Shown piece after piece: positions 10,016-21,430 of a stretch of DNA of 64,000 bases. Origin of the DNA: Anastrepha obliqua (Eukaryota > Arthropoda > Insecta > Diptera > Tephritidae); assembly GCF_027943255.1 (NCBI RefSeq), contig NC_072897.1, forward strand, positions 18,786,044 through 18,850,043, read 5' to 3'. Every line of letters starts with the position of its first letter. Position 1 is the stretch's first letter. The notes beneath the pieces were generated by a model. The model was not told the origin of the DNA, did not search any database, and saw only the letters and a program-made list of their open reading frames with translations. Position numbers and translations under genes: made by a program.

Positions 10016-12684
10016 ATTGCCTCGTATTTGCCGCCTGAAAGTTCATACGAGCTGTACAAAGCGCATGTTGACAACATAGTATATCTTGTCCTAAATAATT
10101 TAAATGACAATAATTTATGTGTGTTAGGTGATTTCAACTTGAGTAAAATAAATTGGTGTGCTAGTGCCTCTAACTCTATTCTCGTACCAAATAATGTAAC
10201 TGCAAACCATGAATTATATCTTATTGATAATATTCTTAGTCTTAACTTATTTCAAATTAATAATTTTGTTAATTCTCTGAATAGAATCTTAGACCTCATA
10301 TTTGTAAGTGATAACATAAACTACGAGATCAATGAATGTTTGAATTCCATAACTCCTAAAGGTAAGCATCATTTACCCTGAGTTGTCAAAATCGACTTTT
10401 ACTGTTTTGCTACTATTGCGTCTGATGTCAGGCTATCATTCAATTATTCTTTATGTGATTTTGTCAATTTCAATGACTTATTACTTGACATTAATTGGGA
10501 TAATTTATTTGCTGAACTTGACACATCTAGTAGTTTTTCTGCGTTTAAGTCCATTTTGTCTAAACTCTGCTTAGATAACATTCCGCTCAGAAAGAAAAAG
10601 CCCTATAAATTGCCCTGGTATTCTAAGTCTCTGAAGAAGCTTAAAAATCTTAAAAATAATTATTTCAAGAAGTTTACATCTACGAAGAATCATCTGTACT
10701 TCGTTAAATATAAGCAAGCGTTAAAGGATTTCAACGATTTAAATAAATCTCTCTATAACAGCTATATTACCAATATAGAGTTAAACATTAAAGCGAATCC
10801 CAAAATCTTCTGGAAATACATAAAATCTAGAAGGAGTAGTGCCAGTGTTCCCACTTGTATGTTTTTCGATAATACCCAAGCGCGATCCCCAACTGAAACG
10901 GCAAACTTGTTTGCTGAATTTTTTAAATCTAATTTTGCTGACGACGAACTTGATCGCCCATCCGACTTTTCTTCGGACTTAGATTATGCCCTGAACTTTG
11001 GAGGTCTTTGCCTCTCTTCTGAGGATATTAGTAATGCTTTAACTAAATTGAAATCATCCTCTCAAACTGATGCTGATGGACTTTCAGCAGTTTTGATAAA
11101 AAACTGTCCGGCCTTCGTCTATCCCCTGAAAATTATTTTCAACAAATCTTTATCGTCGGGGTGTTTCATTGACGCATGGAAACTCTCTTTCATTACGCCC
11201 TTCTTTAAGAGTGGCAATAAAAATGACGTTAGAAATTATAGACCTATCTCTAAGCTGTCGACTATTTCCAAAATTTTTGAGCATGCGGTCTATGCAAAGC
11301 TGAGTTTTGCCGTTAAATCTTTAATTTGCCCTAATCAGCATGGGTTTATTGCTAACAGATCTACAGTATCTAATCTGGCCGTTTTTAGTAAATACTGCAT
11401 TGATTCTTTCTCCGTTGGCTTCCAGGTTGACTGTATTTACACCGACTTTTCGAAAGCCTTCGACAAAGTTTCTCATAGAATCTTAGTTAAAAAATTAACT
11501 AGTCTTGGCTTTCATTCTACATTTCTGCAATGGATAAACTCTTATTTGAGCAATAGACGCTGTGTGGTAACAATCGATGGTATTTCATCTACCTCCTTTG
11601 CTGCCATCTCAGGTGTTCCGCAAGGAAGTATCTTGGGACCGCTTTTATTTGTGTTATTTATTAATGACATCAAAAGTTGTTTCATATTTGCTAAATTTTT
11701 GCTTTATGCTGATGACCTTAAGATCTTCTCAGCGATCAAGACGCAAGAGGATGCCATTAAACTTCAAGCCGATATGAATAGGCTTTACTTCTGGTGCCAG
11801 AATTCACGACTTTCGCTGAACTTATCTAAATGCTTCCAAATATCTTACTCTAAAACATCTAATATTTTGTGCACTAAGTACAGGATCTCGGCATGTGCCC
11901 TGCAGTGTGTTAGTGAGTTTAAGGACCTTGGCGTCATCTTCGATAACAAATTCTCTTTTAATAACCATATAAATTATATTAATATACTTCTAAATCTTTT
12001 TCGATGTTGGGCTTCGTCAGACGGAACGCCACTAAGTTCTCTGATCGCTATACCATTAAGTTACTGTATACATCTTTTGTTAGATCTCATTTAGAATATG
12101 CTGCTTTTATTTGGAGACCTTGTAGTCAGCAAGCTATCAATAGAATCGAACGTGTGCAAAAAATATTTCTCAAATATGCCCTTCGGTCCCTGAATTTTAT
12201 TGATCCCATGCCATCATATTCTGCTCGTCTCACGCTTATAAGTCTCAAGTCCTTAGAGATTCGTAGGACTATACTGTGTCTGTCTTTTACTCATAATATT
12301 ATTACTGGAGTAATTGATTGTCCCTACTTGTTGGAAAGGATTCGATTTAATGTTCCCCAGCGATCTCTTAGGAACTTCTACCCTTATTATGGGGGAAACT
12401 TTAAAACTACGTATGCCAGCAATGCTTCCATTACTCGTGCTTTACGTGAATTAAATGCCGTTCATAATGATGTTCTTCTTGATTTCTCGCTTTCAAGACC
12501 AGCACTTTTAAATCTTTTGAATTCTATATTATAGTTAGTTAGTAGCTAGTATAGTTTTTAAATACATATTATATATTTGTAGCTTAATCTAAGCAACTTT
12601 TGTATCATAGTCTGTAAGGATTGTAATTCATAGACTTAAATAAATAAATAGAATAAATAGAAATAGAAATAGAATAATAAACAA
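10016..12684 (+). mobile_element. CR1/Jockey-group LINE, 5'-truncated
   Basis: A plus-strand non-LTR retrotransposon begins inside its endonuclease domain and ends in an AAATAAATAG/AGAAATAG simple-repeat tail (about 12634-12684). It lies inside the mariner at 9689-12762. No clear target duplication was found, which is common for elements with repeat tails. The clade is uncertain: the RT motifs resemble CR1, L2 and Jockey relatives. Confidence 0.75.
10025..12534 (+). pseudogene. LINE ORF2: endonuclease C-part and reverse transcriptase, broken
   Basis: The frame opens mid-endonuclease (YLPPESSYELY) and shows the GDFNLSKINW block. It meets a TGA at 10379-10381 and continues in the same frame through YKLPWYSKSL (upstream of RT). 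RT motifs follow: YRPISKLSTISK, NQHGFIANRST, DFSKAFDKVSH, SGVPQGSILGPLLF and FLLYADD. A frameshift near 12000 separates it from the C-terminal part (MLGFVRRNATKFSD... to 12534), which has RSHLEYAAFIWRP. There is no RNase H domain. Catalytic residues FADD/YADD are present, but truncation and two lesions make it inactive. Confidence 0.85.
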
Positions 12685-12764
12685 AAGATTTGACAGATGT
12701 CACCAAAACCAAATGGCTGCCAAAGGGCACCAAAACCAACCCGCGCCAATTGAAAAACCCTTTA

Positions 12765-13049
12765 TAACAATTTCTCACACGACTTCGATATTGACATCGA
12801 TTAAATCATTGCGATTTACCTGATTTTTAAAATGCTACTACAATCCATCGTGATTAAAGAAATTGTGGTGCTTTAAAAATCTAGGCTTGGGTGCTACTTG
12901 AAAGAGAAGAAAAAATAAAAAAGAATCCTGTAAAATAGACTAAAAAATAGAAAAAACCTGAAACGGAAAATACCTGTAAAATATCTAAATAAAAAAAACC
13001 TGAAATATAGAAAACTGGAAAACCCTGAAATAAAAGGATAGGTATCATC
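12765..13049. other. Non-coding flank, purine-rich degenerate repeats
   Basis: This stretch contains imperfect repeats on the theme CCTG(T)AAAATA/CCTGAAAT, about 30 bp apart. No reading frame or terminal repeat was recognised. Confidence 0.4.
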
Positions 13050-13131
13050 ATATGCAAAAGATAGCTAATAGATTACTAATTACCTGTGTGAACGGTGTAT
13101 CTCTTTTCGTGGGGCCTTGGCTTACAACCTA

Positions 13132-13803
13132 CTACAGTTTTCTTAATTTATTTTGGACTTTTCTTACTTTGACACTATTGACCTCATTTTGCAAGAGCCA
13201 CTTTGCATTTTTGAATAGAAGGACAGTTAACAGAAAATCTAATGGCTTCACGCGATGATCTCTACACTCGCCAGATCCTACAAACCAGTCGGGAAATATT
13301 TTTTTTGTTTTTTTTTTTGAAGCGGACAACATTAAACATCTGAGACCTGCAATGTGGGCATATTTTGCGAAGAGCTGACGGTACCACACCATTTGGAATC
13401 GACACACTTCGAAAACCCTGTCTTCAGGATTGACAAGCCATAAATCGCTGTCATCCGTAAAGTGTTTGGATCTAATCAGGGCTTCTGAATGCAACTTCAG
13501 CTCCCCTTTTGTTTTCGTCATGGCGTGGATGCACTTTTCACATTTCAACTTGAACAGCACTTTTTGGTAAATACCATAGCCGGTGAAGTATCGCTGCACT
13601 TGTACCTCAGCTTCATTACTTTCTTCAGCAAAATATACGTCTTCCACATCAATCTCTTCTAAAACGAGATCCTCATTTCGCTGGTCTCCTACTTCTGTCT
13701 CAAGATGACGTTCCTCGGGGCCTACATTCCAATCTAATTTTATATCGTCATCATCTGCACAGTTAGAACCTTTTTTCCCAAATCTCTGGCGTAAAATTTT
13801 CAT
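13132..13803 (-). pseudogene. P-like transposase, C-terminal part
   Basis: The 223-codon minus-strand frame has an acidic linker (CADDDDIKLDWNVGPEE), a Tyr/Gly entry FTGYGIYQKV and a paired-cysteine site (KLKCEKCIHAM). I recall this arrangement from the C-terminal region of P-element/THAP9-type transposases. The matching upstream part is at 24318-25150 on the same strand, and the 10.1-kb retroelement at 13815-23955 lies exactly between them. The frame is open across this half. The initial Met is internal to the original protein, not its true start. Confidence 0.55.
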
Positions 13804-13814
13804 TGAGATTAGTA

Positions 13815-14325
13815 CTTTAAACTAAAGTTCGTTTGGAAGAAAAAAAAATAACGAAATGATTTTTCTTTAATCCGTAAACTTCACTTTATTTGATCTTTCA
13901 CACTACCGGCTGTCCAATCTATCTTTTAGATTGCTAATTACAGACTACTAGAACTTATTACAATTGTCTTACTTATACCTATCGTTATGTCTACCTTGCA
14001 TATTTGGTCAGCAGGAAATTAAATTATTATTTGCAAATCGATTCTTTGGAATTGTTTTGCTATAAAAAAATATGAAAAATATTGGCATGTGCCGGAAATG
14101 CAAACTCAGCATTTGTTAAGTAAGTTCAATATTTGTTTAATTAATATGTGATAAAAAAGTTCTTTAGCAAATTCAGCATTTGCTCAGCAAGTTCAATATT
14201 CTTTCGATTAATATGTGATAAAAGGTTCTTTAGCCATTTCAGCATTTATGAAATGTGAAAGGGTATTGGCATGTGCCGGAAATGCAAATTCAGTTAAATT
14301 ATGAATATTAAGAATTTATTATGCG
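13815..14325 (-). repeat. Errantivirus-like 3' LTR
   Basis: This 511-bp LTR is nearly identical to 23444-23955. It contains an internal tandem duplication of about 65 bp (each copy with TTCAGCATTTG, then AAGTTCAATATT and ATGTGATAAAA) and a second repeated string ATTGGCATGTGCCGGAAATG. Such duplicated blocks are candidate regulatory sites. Confidence 0.88.
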
Positions 14326-14609
14326 TTAGTTTGAGGCTCCGACGAAATATGCAATATAGGCCCTTATTATGAGCAACATTCGATCTTCGACTGTAGTCGA
14401 AAGTGCTGATCGAACGAATTTTCATTTGGTATTATAGTGCTCATTCGTTGAAGAATAGGACTATTGTGAATTTCGATCGCTCGACGCATTTACAATAGAT
14501 AATTTTTTCTCAGCTGATACAGCAAATCAAAAAAAAAAGAACAACCGATTGTGTTGAAATTCTTTGCTAACAACATTTTTAAAAGTTAAAATAAGTATTT
14601 TTTGTGAAA

Positions 14610-15073
14610 ATGAGTACAACGGAGTTGTGGTTCGGCGATTCATCGGTCGATGAAAGATTAGTGGTACTAGCTAGGTGTAGGGGCGCATCCAATCCCCTAG
14701 AAATGGCTTCCACTGAGTAAGTTTAGTATTTTCAAAATGTGTTGACGTACTTAATATTACAGAAATTTCCTTACAGTTTTTTTAAAGAACTTTAGATTAT
14801 CTAAAGAGGCGTTTATGAACCTATTGTCCAGTACAGAAAACCAGTTGCAGCAGTGCACCCGAACCAAGAGCTCTTCACTATTCTCCACAAAAAGCAACAC
14901 GAATTATTAATGTGTGTGCAGCTTTGCACAACATTTGCTTGTTTTATAATGTTCAACTTCCGGATGAAGAGTTATCCGATGAGACCCTCAACGATGATGC
15001 TGAAGATATTGAAGTGGAGCCAAATAACGGAGAAGTAGGAAACATAAGAAATGAAATTCTTAGAATATTATAG
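14610..15073 (+). pseudogene. Harbinger transposase remnant
   Basis: The frame begins MSTTELWFGDSS, then ASNPLEMASTD. After a gap it reads the FKNFRLSK-type segment typical of the Harbinger transposase N-terminus, followed directly by the C-terminal CAALHNICLFYNVQLPDEE block. The catalytic DDE core between them is missing. The copy at 50711-51169 is better preserved across the same junction, so the internal deletion predates both insertions. Confidence 0.65.
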
Positions 15074-15153
15074 AAAAATCTAAAAAGTATATTATTAAAT
15101 AGAAACCTGTACGCCACAGTTTCTGTTTTATTTTTGTTATAAATTTTCTTTAT

Positions 15154-15459
15154 TCAATTATTCGTCATTCGAAAAAATATGTATTTCAGTTCCTCTACGT
15201 ATTTCAGCCCATACCTGCCAAGGGAAAATAAAAATGTATTTCTATAAACATCACAAAAAAAAACCATTATTAACCTTAATCCATTTTGCTGCCGTGGTCC
15301 CAAGCAATTCAGCTGCGTTGTAAATTCCTCCCATTTTTTTGCTGCTTGTACTTTGGTGGAAATCCCTTTTGCGAATTGTGGATTCTCTTCCATTAATGCA
15401 ACTAGCCTTTCTAATTGCTGTTTGCTACTCACGACTTTCGACCTGCATAATATTAACAA
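15154..15459 (-). pseudogene. Harbinger accessory (MADF/Myb-like) protein remnant
   Basis: The minus-strand frame has KQQLERLVALMEENPQFAKG and WEEFTTQLNCLGP, resembling the start of the Myb/SANT- or MADF-like partner encoded by PIF/Harbinger elements, which helps the transposase enter the nucleus and bind ends. Only the N-terminal 50-60 residues are recognisable. The trihelix-like core that should follow is deleted. Confidence 0.6.
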
Positions 15460-15909
15460 AATTAGTATATATTTATTATTTGGTTACTATAAAACAATAA
15501 ATAATCGCAAACAACTTACATTTTAACAAGTTTTCCCACAATACGCTACACAATCGAAAGCAAAATTGCATTCGACTCTAAATTCGGTATACAACGAAAA
15601 TTTCGACAGCGTTGCACCGCTCATAATACCAAATTGACATTCGATCTTCGACAACCAACGAATATCGAAGATCGAATGCAACTCATAATAGGGGCCATAG
15701 ACAGTTTTTTATTTGTTTTATGTATAATAAATATCGTTAACACTATGATGGTAAGAACAATTATTATGTTTATGCCTATATTTATAACATTTGATTTCTT
15801 TGTTTGATATTGTATTTGTTCGATATATTTTACATGTTTAATTTGTTCTAAATAAATGATTCTAACTTTAAATTTGAAAAAGTTGCATTCGATTTTTCTT
15901 TGATTTTTG

Positions 15910-17172
15910 TTATAACATTAGGAATAAATAATAAATAAATAATAGAATAAATTGGTCGTAAAATTTTAGTTTGACATTACTAAAAGTTTTGTTCATTGCG
16001 CTAATTTCACAATTTTCAAATTTTACTAAAAAGTTTCCGTTTATTCTGATATGAATTTTATTACAATTATGCTCGACTTTGAAATAGAAGTTTTTGAATA
16101 TTAGTATACCGGGTAAAATTTCGATTACGACTGATTTGTCTAACGTTCGCATATCGCAGTATGCTTCTTCGTAGTTTAATATGTTTGAAATACATTCATT
16201 AGAAATTTGAATTAAATTTTTCTTAAGATTATCTTTAACGTTTACATCAAAAATATTATTTTTGGAATCTATTAGTATTTCGTAGGTATTCAATATAACT
16301 GATTTATTTTTTACATTGGGAATTAGCTCAAATATAATTTTCGATAGAATTTCCTTTGAATATTGAGGAATCTGAAGAATTATTACGATACTATTGTCGT
16401 GTAAGGCGACGGCTATTTTAATATTTGTGTAACTATCATAGTCATCTATCAAGTCAAGCTCTGTGTTTGTTAGAATGTCCGTGGGAATTATTCCCAGTTT
16501 GCTGGAAAATATTATTTGTCCAATATCATCGATGTGGTCTCTTAAGAGTGAAATGTCATTGTTTATTTGGTAAATTTTTTCTATAAATGTTATTTCGTCC
16601 TCTATTGTCGCTATTTTATTTTGCATAAAGTCTTTGAACTTATTTAAATAATTTCCAATCAGAATTTGTTTTTGGTTTATGTGGTTGGTAATGCTTTGTA
16701 TTTAAGAGGATATGAGGTGGTTGACGTAGGTGAGATTGTTAATTTTGTTTGTCAAGGATTCTTCGTTTTTATTTCAGTGAGTTGGTTATTTCTAGTTCAT
16801 CGTCGTCGTACCTGCAATAAACTTAAGTCCTTTTCCTAGTACATTTATCAGTCCTCTTTTTTGTCTAAAGTGTGGACTTAAATTTTCTATTTTTCCTTTT
16901 AATAGCGCAAAATTTTTACTTATGGTATCTAATAGTGTCTTGGCCTCAACCGTGCCAGCATTAAGTGTTTGTATATTTTCAAAGATTAAGTTTAATGTGT
17001 CCGTGTAGGCAGTTACGTTGACAATGTGGAAGATTTTGTTATATCGGTCAATCACTTTTTGTTCTCCTGTTTTGATCGGTATGTATCCATTATTGGTAGT
17101 TAAGTCTTGAATGTCGATAGATTGTGCGTAGATGGTCGTTCGAAATGTAATCGTCAAAATCCAGGGTGTCAT
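15910..17172 (-). pseudogene. Env-like (insect retrovirus fusion protein family), broken
   Basis: The upstream frame (17172-16792) starts MTPWILTITFRTTIYAQ, a plausible signal peptide. It has a furin-type site RQKR followed by a Gly/Leu-rich stretch, the layout of the fusion peptide of errantivirus Env and baculovirus F proteins. The frame is lost near 16792. The second part (16626-15910, another frame) covers the ectodomain with several Cys and ends in a hydrophobic segment (FILLFIYYLFLML) that could be the membrane anchor. Env lies 3' of pol as expected. The frameshift removes the ability to make one protein. Confidence 0.75.
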
Positions 17173-17194
17173 CTGAAATAATGTATATGGGTTT

Positions 17195-18184
17195 TCAATG
17201 TCTAGCTTTTATTTTCGGGTTATTTTTATCCTGATATTTCTTATTTTGTTTCACATGTGTTTTGTAATATTTTAGTCCGGTTTTAATGTCCTTCAAATGT
17301 TCGGTATCAATTATACTGACATCTATTTTTCTATATCTTCTGTGGTTTTTGCCACCTCTAACTTCTTTTATGAAGTTGGTTCCTTCTTGAATATCACCAT
17401 CTTTTCTATCTTTATTTAATTTGTTTATGTAATTTTCTTTTTTCTTCAAAATCAAATCATGGATTTCTTCATATTTGTCTCCATGAATTTTCCCATCTAT
17501 GAAATCAATTGGTTTAGCCTTTGTAGTACTGTGTATCGTGTTATTATAAAAACCTATTATCCTTAGAATTTTTTCTTCCACCGTTTCATGATGGTACTTT
17601 TCGTCATGTCGTAAAAGTCGAATGTGCTCATTAATCGTATTGTGTAATCTTTCAATGTCTGCATTTGATGTATGGTTACTGTTAGATGTGTAAGGTATTG
17701 TAATATTTTCGTCCTTTAAAAACTGTTGCATTGGCATAGCTTTGAAGCCAAGTTCATTATCGACAATAATTTTCTCAATTTTACCGTAAGTGTTAAGATA
17801 AAGTAATAGTTTGGTTTTGAATTCTGTCCATGTCCTTCCCTTAATTCTATAAGCTACTGCAAATTTTGTAAATTTATCAATTATTGTCATAAAAAGTTGT
17901 TTTTCTAATGTGTAAAAGACATCGACGTGAATGATTTCACGAGGCTTAGAGGGTGTTTCGGTAATTTTATAGGGTATCTTAGGAGGTCTTCTTTCATATT
18001 TTTCTAAATTACAAACTTCACAATTATTTATAAATTGCGTTATCCTTAATTTTAGTTTAGCATTATAGATTTGTATCCTTAATTCTTCGAAAACTGCTTG
18101 TATACCTCTATGGTTTTTATCTAAATGTTCTTTTTGAATAATTCCACTTAATTTATTTTCGTCTTCTAATAAAGTAAAACTCAT
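17195..18184 (-). pseudogene. Errantivirus-like integrase, open frame separated from RT
   Basis: The 329-codon frame contains the HHCC zinc-binding site (H-x-H in LDKNHRG; CEVCNLEKYERRP) and the catalytic triad: D in IIHVDVFYT, D in IIVDNELGF and E in NADIERLHNTI. A basic C-terminus (KKYQDKNNPKIKARH) ends it. Length and motif spacing are normal for a gypsy-group integrase. The frame is open by itself, but upstream lesions cut it off from the rest of pol, so the first Met is not a natural start. Confidence 0.85.
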
Positions 18185-18365
18185 TTAATTCTAAAATCTT
18201 TGTTATTAGAGAAAAATTCCTCGTAAGTAGTCTTAAAAATGTTGTAAAATACGTCATCTATATTAGTAAAATTGCATTTCATTGTGCAGGGTTAAAATGA
18301 GTTTTAAGTAGGGTAAGAGTTGTATTTCTATCTAATTCCTTAATTTGTATAATTTTCCTTTTATT

Positions 18366-20400
18366 TTAAAAAATTAACTTGTTTTTTATTCGTACGGATC
18401 CTGATGCAATTTTTTTTATAATCACTTGATTTTTAAACAGATTTAATGGAGACGAAGTCTCTTCAATTGTTAAAGGATCGGGTTCTAATGGATTTATGTT
18501 TATGGGTTCATGCTCAATACGAGAGAGAGCATCTGCGTTACTATTTTTCGTTCCTTTTTTGTTTTTTATTTCATAGTCGAATTCAGATAATTTTAATCGC
18601 CATCTAACGAGTTTTGAATTAGGTTCCTTAATGCAAAAAAGCAATGTTAAGGGTTTATGATCGGTTTCGATTAGAAATTTGCGTCCGAAAAGGTAGGGTC
18701 TAAAGTATTTAGTTGCCCAGACTATTGCTAGTAGTTCTTTTTCTATAGTGCTGTAGTTAATTTCATGTTCGTTAAGAGTGCGACTCGCGTAACAAATGGG
18801 GTGGTTCTGCACCTGAGGCATAATTACTAGCGTCCGTTGTGAGAGTAAATTTTTTTGAAAAATCGGGATATGCAAGAATCGGATCGTGAATTAACAATTT
18901 TTTAAGAGTATTGAAGCTTTCTTGATACTGCGAGTCGGAGATATTTATTTTTGCATCCTTTTTTAAATACTTAGTCATGGGTTTGGCGATTAAAGAGTAA
19001 TCCTTTATAAATTTCCTATAATAGCCGGTTAAACCAAGAAACTGTTTAATTTGCTTAGGAGTTTTAGGGATTGGGAAATTTTTGACACATTCTATTTTTT
19101 TGTGGTTTGCCTTTATACCACTGGGTGTCACTATGTGTCCAAGGAACTCGGTTTCTTTTTTCAAAAATTCTGACTTATCCAATTGTACTTTAAGATTGGC
19201 TTCTTTTAAGTGGTTAAAAATTAGTTTAATGGAATCAATGTGCTCTTGCAGAGAAGTAGAAAAAATAATAATGTCATCTAAATAAACAAGGCAAATTTTA
19301 TTTATGAAATCTTTAAGGATATTATTCATGAGTCTTTGGAATGTCGCTGGTGCTGTCTTCAGACCAAACGGCATTCGTAAGAATTCATAGTGCCCTCCTT
19401 CGACACTGAAGGCGGTCTTGTGAAGATCGTTCTCTTCGATTTCTATTTGGTGAAATCCCTTCGCTAAATCGAGGGTGGTGAAGTATTGGCATCTGCCCAA
19501 TTTGTCTAATATTTCATCGATATTTGGAATTGGATATTTATCATCTATAGTTACTTCGTTTAGTTTACGATAGTCTATTACAAGTCTCCATTTAGCCTTT
19601 CCACTGGCATCAGCCTTCTTCGCTACGATCCATATGGGTGCTGAATATGGGGAACTGTTGTGTCTTATTATTTTATTTTCAAGCATTTCTTGAATTTGTT
19701 TCTCTACTTCTTTTTTATGAATAAAGGGATATCTATAGAATTTAGTAGAGATTGGGATATTATCAGTAGTCCTAATTTGATGTTTAATCGCTGATGTAAA
19801 ACTCAATTTGGTATTTTCCTGATAGAAAATATCTGAATATTTGTTTATAACTGGCCAAAGTTGAGCTTTTTCTTCAAGATTAAGGTGCTGAATCCTGATC
19901 TGTTCTCTTAGTGGTTTGTATTTCTTTTCTTCGATGATATAAAAATTTGCGTTATCTTCCACCTGCGTGAATTCGCTGCCTGACTCGGAAGCTAAATCTA
20001 ATTCTATGTTATTAGAAGGGTTTTTACCTAAAGTTACGTGTTGTTCTGTCTTGTCGCCATCTTTGCTTTTGACAAAAAGAGTTAATATGCGTTCTCCAAA
20101 TTTAATTGTATTATCCGCATAATTTATGTTTGCTTTTAAAGGCCTTAATAAATCGTTGCCTATTAAACCGTCATAGAAGTCATGGAATTTTTTTATGTAG
20201 AACTCGGTTACGTCTAGTCCTGTACCGAATTTTTCAAAAGCTTTAATCTTTTCCTTTTCGTTTAAATGGATTTTGTGTTGCAAGGTATTTATGTAAATGG
20301 GATTTATTTTTTGAATCCATTTTGGGTGGCAGATACCAGGATTAAGAATTTAGTTAGTAGCGCCTGTATCCACTATTAGTTTTATGTGTCCTAATTTTGT
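18366..20400 (-). pseudogene. Errantivirus-like pol: protease, reverse transcriptase, RNase H, broken
   Basis: The protease active site IVDTGATN is at about 20353-20373, followed at once by a TAA (20350-20352). The frame then runs to 18772. RT landmarks are KWRLVIDYRKLN, TTLDLAKGFHQIE (catalytic Asp), LRMPFGLKTAPATFQ and CLVYLDDIIIF (catalytic pair). The connection domain leads to RNase H ([13 protein letters not shown]). A small deletion near 18810-18860 shifts the frame into 18875-18366, which holds [25 protein letters not shown] and ETDHKPL. Catalytic residues are present, but expression needs readthrough of one stop and one shift. Confidence 0.88.
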
Positions 20401-20408
20401 CTTTACTT

Positions 20409-21410
20409 TTATATATGGAAGTTCTCCGAGGCGGTATAGTGAAAATTTTCATTTTTAGTTAGTTCGTGTTGATTTACATCCTTGGGTTCCGGTAATGGAA
20501 GTCGGTTGGGTTGGTTATCTTCTCCATTTTGAGGGGTGAAGTTTTGCCTATTACGGTTGAAGTTTGAATTATATTGTGGGTTCTGACTAAAAGGTAAATT
20601 AAAATTCCGTTGTTGAAAATTTTGTCTGTTACGGTTGGAAGTTGAATTATTTTGTGAATTAAAATTCTGGTTCGAATTTCGATTAGGATTATGATTGTGG
20701 ATTAAAATTTTGGAAGTATCGCCTGTTGTAATTAAAATTCGAATTATTTTGGGAATTAAAATTCTGGTTAAAATTTTGACTAGAACTGCGTGGGTTAAAG
20801 TTTGATTTGCCTTACGAATTTTGTAAAGGTTTCTTCTCAACTCTGTTTCGTAAGAAAAATTGTTGATTGTCTACTCGAAGATGACCGTATCCGGCTTCAA
20901 AAAGGATATTCATTGCTCTTTCTAGAGTATCTGGATTTCTACAAGCTAAAATGGTTTTCATAGGTTCGGGGATTTTGGATTAAAATATATTGAGGGCTGT
21001 ACGTGAGTTAGTTCTTGTCCAAGGACAAATACAGTTTTATTATTAAGACGCCTAAGTTTGCTCTTAATTTCATCAAAGAAGTCTATGCTAGTGGTTTTAA
21101 AAGCTGTGGCTCTGAGTGAATCGAAAAGTTCGTCACAACTTAATCTATCTCCAAAATTATTTTGGAGTATGTCTTTAATTTCATTCCATGAAATCGCCTG
21201 GGAATTTATTTCTATTATCTCCCTAGCTTTTCCCTTTAGTCTGCTTTTAATTATGTCGGAAAATAGTTCTTGTGATAATTCGTCGTACGTTTGAAGCATG
21301 TGGTGAACTCTGTCTATTAGGTTTAAAAATGTCCGAAGGTCCCTAGTGTCGCCGTTGAATTCAGGAAGGTTTCCTAGGTATTTCAAGGGATCGAAACGTA
21401 TTTCAGCCAT
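20409..21410 (-). pseudogene. Errantivirus-like gag, broken
   Basis: The best start is the Met at 21408-21410 (MAEIRFDPLKYLG); the longer frame upstream lies in the inserted hairpin. The capsid-like part has LPEFNGDTRDLRTFL and a conserved region ending FVLGQELTHVQ. A frameshift near 20990 leads to a frame with RNPDTLERAMNIL, which stops near 20820. A third frame (20840-20409) carries the Asn/Arg-rich C-terminus with repeats of NRQNF. No CCHC knuckle is seen, as in other errantivirus gags. Confidence 0.75.
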
Positions 21411-21430
21411 TTTTATATATATATGTATAT

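Larger units (their letters stand above)
9689..12762 (-). mobile_element. Internally deleted mariner split by a LINE
   Basis: The outer ends are inverted repeats: AAGGGTTTTTCAAT at 9689 and its complement ATTGAAAAACCCTT ending at 12762. Each is flanked by TA (9687-9688 and 12763-12764), the mariner target duplication. Only about 400 bp belongs to the mariner: 9689-~10015 and ~12685-12762. The rest is the LINE at 10016-12684. Coding remnants are on the minus strand. Confidence 0.75.
14359..15696 (+). mobile_element. PIF/Harbinger deletion derivative, copy 1
   Basis: The TIRs begin GGCCCTTATTATGAG on the left and GGCCCCTATTATGAG on the right (complement), with CATTCGATCTTCGA in both arms. The 3-bp target duplication is ATA (14356-14358 and 15697-15699), the length expected for Harbinger. 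A second copy is at 50462-51821. Remnants of both Harbinger genes are present in convergent orientation: transposase on plus, DNA-binding partner on minus. It inserted between the 3' LTR and env of the retroelement. Confidence 0.8.

Noticed and set aside
13806..13814. GATTA as the retroelement target duplication (13807-13811 and 23956-23960)
   Set aside because: GATTA occurs at both flanks, but on the left it is not adjacent to the common LTR sequence (three bases intervene), so the duplication is unproven.
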